From UBA6055 sp965214085 (lineage in GTDB: Bacteria; Chloroflexota; Anaerolineae; Aggregatilineales; Phototrophicaceae): 64,000 nucleotides of DNA. Below the pieces are notes generated by a model. The model searched no databases, was not told where the DNA came from, and saw only the letters and a list, made by a program, of their open reading frames with translations. How positions within the stretch are numbered: position 1 is the stretch's first letter; each line of letters opens with the position of its first letter. Positions 1-8,630 of the stretch are shown in pieces. Where the stretch lies: positions 2,604,001 through 2,668,000 of the forward strand of contig OZ243937.1 in assembly GCA_965214085.1 (NCBI GenBank), written 5' to 3'. Position numbers and translations under genes: made by a program.

Positions 1-1
1 G

Positions 2-352
2 GCGCTGCGGGGCGAAGCGGTCGCGAGCGAAGCCGCTTTGCTGGCCTGCTTCCATCCCTTCGGCGAGTGGTCGCGTCCGGTCGGCGGCCGGGAGTATCGC
101 GGCATTCGGACGGCGCGCTATACCTATTGCCGAACGCTGGACGGTCCCTGGCTGCTCTATGACAACGATGCCGATCCCTGGCAGTTGGACAATCTAGCGA
201 ATCGGCCGGAATCCGCCGCGCTGCAAGCCAACTTGGACGCGCTGCTGCAACGTGAGCTGGACGCGCTGGGCGACGAGTTCCTGGACGGCATGAGCTATAT
301 CAACAAGTGGGGCTATCCGCTGGACGACACGGGCACCGTGCCCTTCCGCTGA
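2..352 (+). CDS. Sulfatase family protein, C-terminal fragment
   Basis: The reading frame is open from the first bases of the window, so only the last 116 residues are present. They carry the usual C-terminal region of bacterial sulfatases: a segment about recording the substrate strand (GPWLLYDNDADPWQLDNLA) followed by a helical tail with regularly spaced Leu residues. The catalytic N-terminal domain, including the formylglycine motif, lies outside the window, so substrate and activity cannot be judged. It converges with the dioxygenase gene, leaving 15 bases between the stops. A second, full-length sulfatase-fold gene lies at 10815, which fits a lineage that desulfates polysaccharides or sulfated metabolites. 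Family assignment is fairly secure; function is inferred. Confidence 0.75.
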   Translation, partial: ALRGEAVASEAALLACFHPFGEWSRPVGGREYRGIRTARYTYCRTLDGPWLLYDNDADPWQLDNLANRPESAALQANLDALLQRELDALGDEFLDGMSYINKWGYPLDDTGTVPFR

Positions 353-367
353 TAGCCCGCCACTGCC

Positions 368-1186
368 TCAGCCGGAATAGCGAACGTATGCCTTGCTGCG
401 ATGATAGATCAGCGGCGACTGCGCGTCATCATCAAGCGCTTCGCCGACTACATAGCGCGCCACTTGTTCATCCGACAAGATATTCTTCTGCCCGTTGAAC
501 ACGCTGCCATCGGGCATATAAGCGCAGGTCATCGCCCGCCGATAATAGGGTGTCATATTGGCGCCGGCGCCGTGCGCGCATAAACCATTGTGGAAGGAAC
601 AGGAACCGGCCTTCATTTCTATCGCGACCGCTTCCCTTTTGCCCCATTCGGGATAGGTCTCGAAAAGATCGCCGATGTTCTGGCCGATGCCGACATTGTC
701 CCAAGTGGCTGTTTTGTGGGCGCCAGGGATGAAGTAGAGGCAGCCGTTGTTGCTCGTCACATCGTCCAGCGCCACCCACAAGCTGATGGCAGCGCGCGAG
801 TAGAATGACCAATAGGGGTTGTCGAGGTGCCAGCCGGTGGGGTTGCCCCAGGGCGGCTTGATCAGCGCTTGATCGTGCCAGATGCGGATGCCATCAACTT
901 GCGCCAGGTCGGCCGCCATCTTGCCCAGCCGATCGTCGATCATCAGACGGCGCATGCCGTCGTGATCGTTCCAAAGGTTGATGCGCTGGGTGAAAACGCG
1001 CGAATTGTAGTTGTCCTCTTCTAGCCAACTGCCATCGGCCAACTTATGCTTGCCGCGGCTGCCCACCGCCTCGCCGACATATTGCCGCCAGATGCCGAGT
1101 TCGCCCGCATTCAAAAAGTCATGAATGACCACAAAGCCATTGTCTTGATAGAATCTAATCTGTTCGTCTGTCACTGTATGCTTCAC
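368..1186 (-). CDS. Phytanoyl-CoA dioxygenase (PhyH) family protein
   Basis: A 272-residue protein of the Fe(II)/2-oxoglutarate-dependent PhyH family. The facial triad is visible as H120-x-D122 (GWHLDNPYW) and H205 (CAHGAGAN), and R216 or R217 is the likely 2-oxoglutarate-binding Arg. The N-terminus (EQIRFYQDNGFVVIHDF) is typical of the family. The start is GTG, chosen because AAGGAG lies 6 bases upstream. Members hydroxylate or oxidise small organic substrates such as fatty acyl groups, quaternary amines or sugars, and the substrate cannot be read from sequence. It is 24 bases downstream of the GMC oxidoreductase on the same strand, so the two oxidative enzymes are probably co-transcribed. 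Confidence 0.85.
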   Translation of the reverse strand: MKHTVTDEQIRFYQDNGFVVIHDFLNAGELGIWRQYVGEAVGSRGKHKLADGSWLEEDNYNSRVFTQRINLWNDHDGMRRLMIDDRLGKMAADLAQVDGIRIWHDQALIKPPWGNPTGWHLDNPYWSFYSRAAISLWVALDDVTSNNGCLYFIPGAHKTATWDNVGIGQNIGDLFETYPEWGKREAVAIEMKAGSCSFHNGLCAHGAGANMTPYYRRAMTCAYMPDGSVFNGQKNILSDEQVARYVVGEALDDDAQSPLIYHRSKAYVRYSG

Positions 1187-1210
1187 GTCTTGCTCCTTTT
1201 GCGGCTTAGC

Positions 1211-2869
1211 CTACCAATTCTGCACGATGTTCTCAGCCGTGCGCCAAGCCAGCGCCATAATCGTCTCCACCGGATTAAAGCCGCCATTGGTGACATGGGG
1301 CGAGCCATCGGCGATGAAGAGGTTGTCTTGGCTGTGTACGCGACAATACGAATCGACCACCGAGCTCGCCGGATCGTCGCCCATGCGGCAGGTACCAGCT
1401 TGATGCTGCCCGCCGGAGAGATAACGCGGCGGCGGCTGCCCCCAGACTTTAACGGCGCCGGAAGCCCAGAGCCACTCTTTAGCGCGCTCGTGCATAAATG
1501 TCGACGTGCGCACCGTCTCCGGATGGGCCGCTCCCGAGAGATGCGCCACCGGAATGCCGTATTGATCTTTTACGTCCGGATTGATATTGACGCGCGCCTC
1601 TGGACTAGGAATCTCTTGCACCGGACCGATGACATCGCTGATGCGGCGGAAGTTCTCGCGCATATAGCGTTTGGCCTCGATGCCCCAGCGCGGCGCGTCC
1701 GGCGGATAATGCCGCTTCCAGAGCGTCACCGGTGTGACAATGTCTTCATCGCCCAGGAAGCCGCCGCCGATGATGCCGTCGTTGTCATGATTGAATTGGC
1801 TGGTGGCGATCGAACAGCCCGGACCGACGCCATCCCACATGACTTGCGGGAATAAGCCCACCGCGCCCGAATAATAGTGCCCCTGTAAATGCCGCCCGAC
1901 GTGATCGCCGGCATTGCCGATGCCGGTCGGTTCCTGGCTGGTCGCCGAGTTCAGTAAGAGCCGCGCCGTCTCCACCGCGCCGCAGCTGAGCACCACGACA
2001 TTGGCTGTGAAGGTCGTCTGCCGGCCGTCCCCGTCGATAGTGGTCACACCGACGACGCGTCCGCCTTCGCTGCAGGCCAGCCGCTGCGCCATGACTTCCG
2101 TGCGCAGTGTGCAATAACCGGACCGCAGCGCGCGCGGCACGGTGGTATTGTGGCTGCCGTTCTTGGCGTCAGCCGGGCAAGCAAAGCCCACGCACTGCTG
2201 GCAATGGATGCAGGCGGGCCGCTCGTTGTAGGGCACGGAGTTTATCAAGCGGGGCACGCGCATGGAACGCCAGCCCAAAGCCTCCAGTCCCTGCTTGTGC
2301 ACGCCCGATTTATGCGGCAGCGGCAAGGCGGGCATGGGATAAGGTTTCTCATAAGCGGGCAAGTGCGACATGCTGCGATGGTCGCCGCAGATGCCGATCT
2401 CCCACTCAACCTTCTGGTAATATGGCGCCAAGTCTTCGTAACTGATGGGCCAATCGGCCAGCGAACTGCCTGCGGGCACGCCGTACTCGTTGGCCATGCG
2501 GAAGTCTTGCGGCATAAAGCGCCAGGCTTGCCCGGCGTAAACGCGTGTGCCGCTGCCGACGCAGGCGGCGTTATTCTGGTAGCCCGGCTCATGCGGCCGC
2601 AGCAAGCGCAGATTGCCCAACTCCCGCCCGACTGGAATCGGAAAAGAATCGGGCTCAAGCGTGCGCGGGTTGCCTTCGATATCGGGCCCGGCATTATGGC
2701 CGTAGACCGGCATGCGCTGGTTGCGCAAATGATCGCGACCGACGGCTTCAAATGAAAGGTTGCGCCCGCGCTCCAGCAGCAGCACCGATTTTCCCGCTTC
2801 CGCTAGCAAAGCAGCCGCCACGCCGCCGCCAGCGCCGGAGCCCACGACAATCGCATCGAAATTATTCAT
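1211..2869 (-). CDS. GMC family FAD-dependent oxidoreductase
   Basis: A 552-residue glucose-methanol-choline oxidoreductase. The N-terminal dinucleotide-binding motif VVGSGAGGGVAAALL is followed by LLLERG. A Cys cluster (CIHCQQCVGFACP, about residues 220-232) is characteristic of the bacterial sugar/gluconate-dehydrogenase-like GMC subgroup. The catalytic His-Asn region is present near the C-terminus (GGQHQAGTCRMG and GGFNPVETI). The ATG at 2869 is preferred over a start ten codons upstream because it overlaps the stop of the preceding gene as ATGA, which indicates translational coupling. The preceding gene encodes the small subunit-3-like partner, so the pair probably forms a membrane- or cytochrome-linked sugar or alcohol dehydrogenase. 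The substrate is unknown. Confidence 0.88.
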   Translation of the reverse strand: MNNFDAIVVGSGAGGGVAAALLAEAGKSVLLLERGRNLSFEAVGRDHLRNQRMPVYGHNAGPDIEGNPRTLEPDSFPIPVGRELGNLRLLRPHEPGYQNNAACVGSGTRVYAGQAWRFMPQDFRMANEYGVPAGSSLADWPISYEDLAPYYQKVEWEIGICGDHRSMSHLPAYEKPYPMPALPLPHKSGVHKQGLEALGWRSMRVPRLINSVPYNERPACIHCQQCVGFACPADAKNGSHNTTVPRALRSGYCTLRTEVMAQRLACSEGGRVVGVTTIDGDGRQTTFTANVVVLSCGAVETARLLLNSATSQEPTGIGNAGDHVGRHLQGHYYSGAVGLFPQVMWDGVGPGCSIATSQFNHDNDGIIGGGFLGDEDIVTPVTLWKRHYPPDAPRWGIEAKRYMRENFRRISDVIGPVQEIPSPEARVNINPDVKDQYGIPVAHLSGAAHPETVRTSTFMHERAKEWLWASGAVKVWGQPPPRYLSGGQHQAGTCRMGDDPASSVVDSYCRVHSQDNLFIADGSPHVTNGGFNPVETIMALAWRTAENIVQNW

Positions 2870-3276
2870 CCTCGCACCTCGTAGCCAATCATGCGCCAAC
2901 CGACGCCATCGCGGTTGCCGCCGTTAGTCGGATCGCTGTAGTAGCCTTCGGCGCAATGCTCGACGACCTGCCTGAAGAATGGCGCCGGCTCCACTGACCA
3001 ATCGCTGGTCACTTCGCCCCGCTCAACGCTATTGAGCAGAGAGGAGCGTTCTTCCACATTCAGCGCGGCAAAAGGCTTGCCCCAGACAGCGCGAGATTCG
3101 GCCTCCAAGTTGCGCAGCCATTGCCGATAGCTTGGCAGTAATTCTGCTATATCGCCGGCCAGTTGACGCAGCAGGTAGTCGCCGACGCCGGCCTCCACAG
3201 CGCCGGGGTAATCGTCGGGCGGGATAATCGTATCAAGCAGCGCTTCAAGGCAGCGCAACTGGGAATTATCAAGCAT
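2866..3276 (-). CDS. Gluconate 2-dehydrogenase subunit 3 family protein
   Basis: A 136-residue protein resembling the small gamma subunit of gluconate 2-dehydrogenase-type complexes: LEALLDTIIPPDDYPGAVEAGV near the N-terminus, then YRQWLRNLEAES, and FFRQVVEHCAEGYYSDPTNGGN, which is the usual C-terminal family signature. Such subunits accompany a GMC flavoprotein, and the next gene is one, coupled through an ATGA overlap. The frame is open 50 codons further upstream, but those codons run toward a dispersed repeat (3367-3632) and do not look like the family. The ATG at 3276 has GGGAAG upstream. No twin-arginine signal is seen at this start, although some relatives have one. Confidence 0.8.
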   Translation of the reverse strand: MLDNSQLRCLEALLDTIIPPDDYPGAVEAGVGDYLLRQLAGDIAELLPSYRQWLRNLEAESRAVWGKPFAALNVEERSSLLNSVERGEVTSDWSVEPAPFFRQVVEHCAEGYYSDPTNGGNRDGVGWRMIGYEVRG

Positions 3277-3366
3277 GAGTCGCTTCCCTAATCCGCGTAA
3301 GTCTGAACTGTCGCGCAGGAGTGTAACGCAGATTGCCGATGCTGTCATACCTTGCGCCGGCGCTCG

Positions 3367-3632
3367 CTGGGCAATCCCGTCAAAATGATAGTGACTGACA
3401 TGGCGCAAATTCGAACGGAAAATCAAACACAGAGTTCACAGAGAGCGCAGAGAAGAGCAATAATGCAAGCTTAGGTCATAAGTCAGGAGTGATTTTGAGA
3501 GATATTTGAAGTCTTTTTGATGCTTCATGCCGTGTTCCAGTGCAGCGACTGCTTTGAATAGCCGTCTAAACTCCTAAATCTCTGTGGCCTCTGTGTTCTC
3601 TGTGGTTAAAATCTTTTGATGCGATTACCCTG
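3367..3632. repeat. Non-coding inverted-repeat element, 264-bp subtype
   Basis: One end reads GGGCAATCCCGTCAAAATGATAG and the other is the complement of CAGGGTAATCGCATCAAAA. Inside each end are purine-rich tracts of the CACAGAG type, facing each other. The 3367-3450 half matches the left half of the element at 45935-46198. The 3470-3630 half matches, in reverse complement, the left half of the element at 53886-54229. Its right terminus overlaps the end of the membrane-protein gene at 3606. No credible protein is encoded, so this looks like a MITE- or REPIN-like element mobilised in trans. Confidence 0.75.
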
Positions 3633-4553
3633 CCGGAGCTCGCCCATCCAATGCAACGTGCGAGGCGGCAAGTAGTCTTCGTTGGCATCGTGCAAGATGG
3701 CGCGCCACAGCAAGATTATCAGCAGTTCGCGCGAGAGCAGAAACAGCGCCAGCGTAAGGCTCAAGCTCGACAGCCCAAGCGCGACCACAGCAGCCAAAAC
3801 CAGCGAATAACTCAGTATCTGCAGCAAAATGAAGCCGGCCACAATGACGCTCGCGCGGTCAACGACGCTGTTTAAGCGGCTGCCGACCGCGACAGCCAAG
3901 AGGCAGGCGATGAGGGCCGATTGTGAATATTCCAGTTGAATCACGACGGCAAAAAGCATCAGCTCGATTGAGACCGCGGCGCCCTCCCTGAGGCTCAGTT
4001 GATTCATCTGCGCCGTCACTATGCACAGCGACATAATCAGAATCAAGAAGGCGCCGCCCGCCAGTACCCGCCGCAGCAGGCCAAGCCAGTAAAGCGCATC
4101 GTCTTCGTTCAAGACCACTTTGCAGATCGTCAAATAGATGAAGACGCGCCCCGGCGGGATCACGCTGACTTCGTCCATGGCGCCGCTGCGCGCTTGCCGC
4201 GACATCAGGGCGACGATGCGGACGATCCAGACCGCGCAATAGACTGTGCTGAAGAGCATCAAGAATAGCGGCAGCGCCCAGCCCATCGCCTCAGCTATCG
4301 CGTTGTAGGCGTAGGCGGCGAGAACCAGCAGAGGCAGCGCGCAGGCCAAGCTGAAAGGCAGAATGGGCAGCCGCCATCCCCGTTTAAGCTGCCGAGCAAG
4401 ATGGCGCGCGACCGGGTGCCGCGCGTCCCGCCGCAAGCTCTGCCAGAGCGCCAGCCGCAGCAACAGTCGCTCTGATATTGTCTGTTTGAATTGAGCGAAG
4501 CGGGGGAGCCGCCGCAAGTACCGTCGCGCCGGCTGCTGCGCGCCATCAGCCAT
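3606..4553 (-). CDS. Polytopic membrane protein of unknown function
   Basis: A 315-residue protein with a basic N-terminal region of about 60 residues and then roughly seven hydrophobic segments (for example ILPFSLACALPLLVLAAYAY, LFLMLFSTVYCAVWIVRIVAL, VAGFILLQILSYSLVLAAVV). I do not recognise the family. Its last eight codons and stop are supplied by the terminal repeat of the element at 3367-3632: the repeat end translates as QGNRIKRF followed by TAA. The natural C-terminus may therefore have been replaced by the insertion. It lies 33 bases upstream, on the same strand, of no obvious partner; the ABC importer genes end at 4587 and share its direction. Confidence 0.6.
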   Translation of the reverse strand: MADGAQQPARRYLRRLPRFAQFKQTISERLLLRLALWQSLRRDARHPVARHLARQLKRGWRLPILPFSLACALPLLVLAAYAYNAIAEAMGWALPLFLMLFSTVYCAVWIVRIVALMSRQARSGAMDEVSVIPPGRVFIYLTICKVVLNEDDALYWLGLLRRVLAGGAFLILIMSLCIVTAQMNQLSLREGAAVSIELMLFAVVIQLEYSQSALIACLLAVAVGSRLNSVVDRASVIVAGFILLQILSYSLVLAAVVALGLSSLSLTLALFLLSRELLIILLWRAILHDANEDYLPPRTLHWMGELRQGNRIKRF

Positions 4554-4586
4554 TTGCTATGCGCCGGGCGGGCCGAATCGGCGCGG

Positions 4587-5624
4587 CTAAAGAGCGGCGG
4601 GCGTCAGGGCAATTTTCTTGGTCGGGTCGACCGAATCATCGTAGAGGAAGCATTTTACCGTGCGTCCTTCGTGCTGGACGTTGGGCGGGACATTCTCATG
4701 ACAAATGTCCATCACCGCCGGGCAGCGACCCGCAAATTTGCAGCCGGTGCGCGTATATTCGTCCGTTTCAATGACGGCCAGGTCGATCTTCTCGTCCCAA
4801 GTATCATCCGTTTTGATGCTGGGAATCGATGTCTTCAAATTCTGTGTATAGGGGTGCAGGGGATTGCCCAAGACCCGTTCCGTGGAACCCATCTCCACAA
4901 TCCAGCCGCGCAGCATAACGGCGATGCGATCACCCGTGTAATAGGCGGTGGCCAGATCATGCGTGATGTAGATGACGCTGACGTTGTTGTCTTCCTTCAG
5001 CTTGCGGAACATATTTACTATCGACATGCGCAGCGAGGCGTCGAGCATGGACACCGGCTCATCGGCGACGATCAATGAGGGCTTGGTGATCAAAGCCCGG
5101 GCGATGGCGACGCGCTGCGCCTGCCCGCCAGATAGTTCGTTGGGATAGCGCCCGGCAATCTCGGCCAAGGTCAAGCCAACCTCGCTCAATACTTCATTGA
5201 TATAACGCGGCGCTTCCTTCTTGTCCACCACCATTTTGTAATTCCGCGCCGTCTCATACAAATAGCTGTCAATACGTTTTAAGGGGCTGAAAGCCGCGAA
5301 GGGATCTTGAAACACCGGCTGCACTTCGCGGTAGAACCAGCTCTTCATTTCTTTACGGCTGATGTCGTTGATGACGCGGTTTTTATATCGCAGGATGCCC
5401 TGTGTAGAGGATTCCATGCCCAGGACCATCTTCGCCAGCGTGGTCTTGCCGCTGCCGCTCTCGCCAACTACAGCGAAAATTTCCGGTTTAGCGGAATCGA
5501 TGACGATCGAAGCATTGTCCACCGCGTGGAAATCTTGCGAGGCAAAACCCTCGCGGATATGAAAGACCTTGGTCAAGTTTTCAATTTCAAGAAGCGGCTC
5601 AGACTGCGTGTCACGCGTAGACAC
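4587..5624 (-). CDS. Oligopeptide/dipeptide-type ABC transporter ATP-binding protein (OppF/DppF-like)
   Basis: A 345-residue nucleotide-binding subunit with Walker A (GESGSGKTT), signature LSGGQAQRVAIARAL, Walker B (LIVADEPVS) and the H-loop (YITHD). The C-terminal Cys-containing region (GCKFAGRCPAVMDICHE) is the oligo_HPY extension typical of peptide/nickel/opine importers. The start is the GTG at 5624: a perfect GGAGG lies 5 bases before it, while the in-frame TTG four codons earlier actually forms part of that ribosome-binding site. It overlaps the end of the OppD-like gene by 14 bases. It is the last gene of the five-gene importer operon read from 10565 down to 4587. Confidence 0.92.
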   Translation of the reverse strand: MSTRDTQSEPLLEIENLTKVFHIREGFASQDFHAVDNASIVIDSAKPEIFAVVGESGSGKTTLAKMVLGMESSTQGILRYKNRVINDISRKEMKSWFYREVQPVFQDPFAAFSPLKRIDSYLYETARNYKMVVDKKEAPRYINEVLSEVGLTLAEIAGRYPNELSGGQAQRVAIARALITKPSLIVADEPVSMLDASLRMSIVNMFRKLKEDNNVSVIYITHDLATAYYTGDRIAVMLRGWIVEMGSTERVLGNPLHPYTQNLKTSIPSIKTDDTWDEKIDLAVIETDEYTRTGCKFAGRCPAVMDICHENVPPNVQHEGRTVKCFLYDDSVDPTKKIALTPAAL

Positions 5625-6624
5625 TGTGACCTCCAAGACTCATCTCCTCCTCGACTACGTGGCAAGCGGTGAAATGCCCCGGCTCAATCTGGATCAGATT
5701 CGGCTCGACCGTCTTGCAGACCTCTTTCGCCAGCGGGCAGCGCTCGTGGAAGCGGCAACCGCTGGGCGGACGATCCAGAGCCGGCGGACGCCCGGGGATG
5801 GCCAGGCGTTCTTCGCGCGAATCGAGGCTGGGCAGCGACTCAATCAAGAAACGGGTATAGGGATGGCGCGGGCTTTCCAGAATTGTCTTCGTGTCCGACT
5901 CTTCCACCAGCTTGCCGGCGTAGAGGATGCCGATGCGGTCGGCCAGGTTGGCGTGTACGCCGATATCGTGCGTGATGAGCACCAGCGTACTGCCTTCTTT
6001 CTGCTGCACTTCCTTCAGCATCTGTATGACGCCGCGCTGCACGACGACATCCAGCGCCGTAGTCGGCTCATCGGCGAAGATGAGCTTAGGCCAGAGGATT
6101 GTCGCCAGGGCAATGGTCACGCGTTGCCGCATGCCGCCCGAAAGCTGATGCGGATAAGAGCGCATCACCTTTTCAGGCAAGCCCAGGTCACGCAGGTATT
6201 CGGCTGTCATCGAGTAGGAATCGCTTTTGCTAACATCGCGATGCGCGCTGATGAAGTCGTGGAAGCTGTCGCGGATGCGCCGCACCGGATTCAGCACGTG
6301 CATCGAGCCTTGCGGGATGTAGGACAGCTTTCGCCAGCGCAAGTCGCGATTTTCCTCGTCGGTCATATCGGCGGCGTTCACCCGTTCCCCGTCCAGATTA
6401 TAGATGACCTCGCCACCGACAACAGTGAGGGGCGGCTGATAGGCGTTGAGGAGGATGCGCAGGAGTGTGGATTTGCCACAGCCTGATTCTCCGGCGATGC
6501 CATAGACCTCGCCCTCTTGGATGCGCAAAGTAATGCCGTCAACCGCTTTTACCGTGCGCTCGACCCCGTAAGCTTGGGTTATGTAATAGGCGCGAAGGTC
6601 GTTCGTTTCAATTATGGCGCCCAT
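5611..6624 (-). CDS. Oligopeptide/dipeptide-type ABC transporter ATP-binding protein (OppD/DppD-like)
   Basis: A 337-residue ATPase with Walker A (GESGCGKST), signature LSGGMRQRVTIALA, Walker B (LIFADEPTTALDV) and the oligo_HPY tail (GCRFHERCPLAKEVCK). It pairs with the OppF-like subunit to energise the permease pair encoded immediately upstream. The ATG at 6624 has an AGGAAGAGGA ribosome-binding site and overlaps the permease gene by 13 bases. The two ATPases are paralogues, as usual for this importer class. Confidence 0.92.
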   Translation of the reverse strand: MGAIIETNDLRAYYITQAYGVERTVKAVDGITLRIQEGEVYGIAGESGCGKSTLLRILLNAYQPPLTVVGGEVIYNLDGERVNAADMTDEENRDLRWRKLSYIPQGSMHVLNPVRRIRDSFHDFISAHRDVSKSDSYSMTAEYLRDLGLPEKVMRSYPHQLSGGMRQRVTIALATILWPKLIFADEPTTALDVVVQRGVIQMLKEVQQKEGSTLVLITHDIGVHANLADRIGILYAGKLVEESDTKTILESPRHPYTRFLIESLPSLDSREERLAIPGRPPALDRPPSGCRFHERCPLAKEVCKTVEPNLIQIEPGHFTACHVVEEEMSLGGHSVYA

Positions 6625-7541
6625 GCGTCCTCTTCCTCTTTGCGCGGGTCATCGTTTTCCGTCTCTTCGCCCACAGCCGCCGTAAGACGAACCAGCCGTT
6701 TGCGCGGGTCGAGGTATTCGCTAATGCCGATGGAAACCAGATAAAAGCCGACCGCCATGACAATCGAAGCCACTACGGGCACAATCATCACCCAGGGTTT
6801 ACCAGCGAATATCGAATTCCATTCGTTGGCCCAGTAAAACATTGTACCCAGGCTCAAGGCATTCAGGTCGTTCAAGCCCAGGTATGACAGCGTAACTTCA
6901 ATGCCAATGGAAAACACAAAGCCGCTGACCACATCCGCCAAGAGGTAGGGGAGAATAAAAGGTAGATGCTCTTGAATGACGATCTTCACCGTGTTCATGC
7001 CGCTGAATATCGCGGTATGAGTGAAATCGCGTTCGCGCAAGCTCAATACCTGCGCTCGATATCGCTTGGAGGGGTAAGCCCAGTCGAGAGCTCCGATAAG
7101 GATACCAAGCGTTACGAAGGTCAATTCGCCTTTTAGGATGAAGGCAATGAGTATGAGCAAGGGTAATCGTGGGATGACAATGACACTTTCGACGATGGAC
7201 TGAATAACACGGTCGGCAGTGCCGCCCATGTAGCCGGAAATCATGCCCACCATAACGCCGACTCCGCGGCCAATGGTGACGGCGATGCCCGCGATAATCA
7301 ATGTGTTTTTAACGGCAACCGTCATCATCCAGAAGACATCTTGCCCCAGGGAGGTGGTGCCCAGCACATATTGGGTAGAAGGCGGCTCGCCCCGGAACTT
7401 GCGGGGCACGACGCGGCGCTTCTCTGGCGGATAAGGCGCGAAGAATGAAGTAATGACAATAACCGCTATCAGAATCAGGATGAGCGAGCCGAAGCGAAAA
7501 GAAAGGCTGAAGCGAAAGAGGTCTCGTAGCGTGGTGAACAT
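6612..7541 (-). CDS. Peptide-type ABC transporter permease (DppC/OppC-like)
   Basis: A 309-residue inner-membrane permease. An N-terminal membrane segment (GSLILILIAVIVITSFFAPY) is followed by the short extracytoplasmic OppC_N-type region (YVLGTTSLGQDVFW) and five further membrane segments. The cytoplasmic coupling loop is recognisable around RYRAQVLSLRERDFTHTA. The C-terminus is unusually acidic (EETENDDPRKEEEDAW). It forms the channel with the DppB-like subunit encoded 11 bases upstream and overlaps the OppD-like gene by 13 bases. Confidence 0.9.
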   Translation of the reverse strand: MFTTLRDLFRFSLSFRFGSLILILIAVIVITSFFAPYPPEKRRVVPRKFRGEPPSTQYVLGTTSLGQDVFWMMTVAVKNTLIIAGIAVTIGRGVGVMVGMISGYMGGTADRVIQSIVESVIVIPRLPLLILIAFILKGELTFVTLGILIGALDWAYPSKRYRAQVLSLRERDFTHTAIFSGMNTVKIVIQEHLPFILPYLLADVVSGFVFSIGIEVTLSYLGLNDLNALSLGTMFYWANEWNSIFAGKPWVMIVPVVASIVMAVGFYLVSIGISEYLDPRKRLVRLTAAVGEETENDDPRKEEEDAWAP

Positions 7542-7552
7542 GGCGGCAGACC

Positions 7553-8551
7553 CTATCTTAGGCGGACGCGCGGATCAAACACGGGGTAGAGCAAGTCGAC
7601 AATCAAAGAGCCGGTAGCGATACCGACAATGGACAGCAGCACAATGCCCATGATGATGTTGTAATCGGCGTTGGTGATGGCGGTGAATAACTTTGAACCC
7701 AAACCGGGATAGCCGAACATGACTTCGACAATCAGGGCGCCTTCAAACATGGCGCCAAGGGATAGAGCAAGGTCGTTCACATGGGGCAACATGGTATTGC
7801 GGATGACATAGGATAGGACGATTCTGCGCTTGGGCACGGCCGCCAGCTCGGCATATTGGACATAGTCACTGGAAATTTCAGTAGTGCTCAGCGCCTTAGC
7901 CATAATAAAGCGGAAGGCGAAGCCGCCGATGACAATCGACAGCGCAGGCAAGAAGCCGAAGCGCAAGATGCTGCTGATGTAATCCCAAGTAAGCGCCGGT
8001 GTGCCCTGCGCGCCGCCAGTCATGGGGAATATGGGCCAATAGAAGGAGAAGATCACCAGCAAAATCAAAGCAATGATGAGGTAGGGCGTGGGGTAGACGA
8101 CGATGACAATGCGCTCGAGCGCTTGCGCCCAGGGCCGATGCTGGTAATAGCCAACTAGCGAGCCAACAAGGATGCCCAGCAGCCAGGAAATAATCGTTGT
8201 GGTTGTCAACAAGCCGACGGTCCAGGGCAGGCCAGCGGCGATAAAATCGTTGACCGGCGTGGGGAAGTTTTGGAAAGACGGCCCCAAGTCTCCCTGAAGC
8301 AGTCTGCCCCAAAAATCGATGTATTGGTCGAGCAGGCTGCCGTCCAGGCCATATAAATCTTCCATGGTGGCGCGCATGGCGACAACAGCTTGCGGATCAA
8401 TGGTCTGGAAGGCGGTCATGCGGCCGATCATGTCATCAACCGGGCTGTTCGGCGCTAAGCGAGGAATCAGGAAGGTGATGGTAACGCCGACAAAAATGAC
8501 CAAAGCCCATTGGGCGATGCGTGGAAGAATGTAAGTTCTCAGCAGTTGCAT
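7553..8551 (-). CDS. Peptide-type ABC transporter permease (DppB/OppB-like)
   Basis: A 332-residue permease starting MQLLRTYILPRIAQW, the usual OppB N-terminus, with a first membrane segment (ALVIFVGVTITFLIPRL) followed by NSPVDDMIGR, and then five more membrane segments. The C-terminus ends LLYPVFDPRVRLR, which matches the DPR tail of this family. An in-frame ATG six codons upstream at 8569 lies in a C-rich hairpin, so the ATG at 8551 is preferred. It is the first permease after the binding-protein gene. Confidence 0.9.
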   Translation of the reverse strand: MQLLRTYILPRIAQWALVIFVGVTITFLIPRLAPNSPVDDMIGRMTAFQTIDPQAVVAMRATMEDLYGLDGSLLDQYIDFWGRLLQGDLGPSFQNFPTPVNDFIAAGLPWTVGLLTTTTIISWLLGILVGSLVGYYQHRPWAQALERIVIVVYPTPYLIIALILLVIFSFYWPIFPMTGGAQGTPALTWDYISSILRFGFLPALSIVIGGFAFRFIMAKALSTTEISSDYVQYAELAAVPKRRIVLSYVIRNTMLPHVNDLALSLGAMFEGALIVEVMFGYPGLGSKLFTAITNADYNIIMGIVLLSIVGIATGSLIVDLLYPVFDPRVRLR

Positions 8552-8567
8552 GTGTCCCCCATCCCCC

Positions 8568-8598
8568 ATCCCCTCCCCCCCACATGGAGGGAAGGGGA
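8568..8598 (-). promoter_or_regulatory. Stem-loop between binding-protein and permease genes
   Basis: CCCCTCCC at 8570 faces GGGAAGGGG at 8589 and can form a GC-rich hairpin in the operon transcript. Its position, just after the solute-binding-protein gene and before the first permease, is where ABC importer operons often carry a hairpin that protects the upstream message and lowers expression of the membrane components. No T-run follows, so it is not a typical terminator. Confidence 0.35.
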
Positions 8599-8630
8599 GC
8601 TTAAACTATCTGGGGATTCGGCAAGCGAAG

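Noticed and set aside
1046..1855. A 269-codon plus-strand frame opposite the GMC oxidoreductase and dioxygenase genes
   Set aside because: Spans two real minus-strand genes and has no family features.
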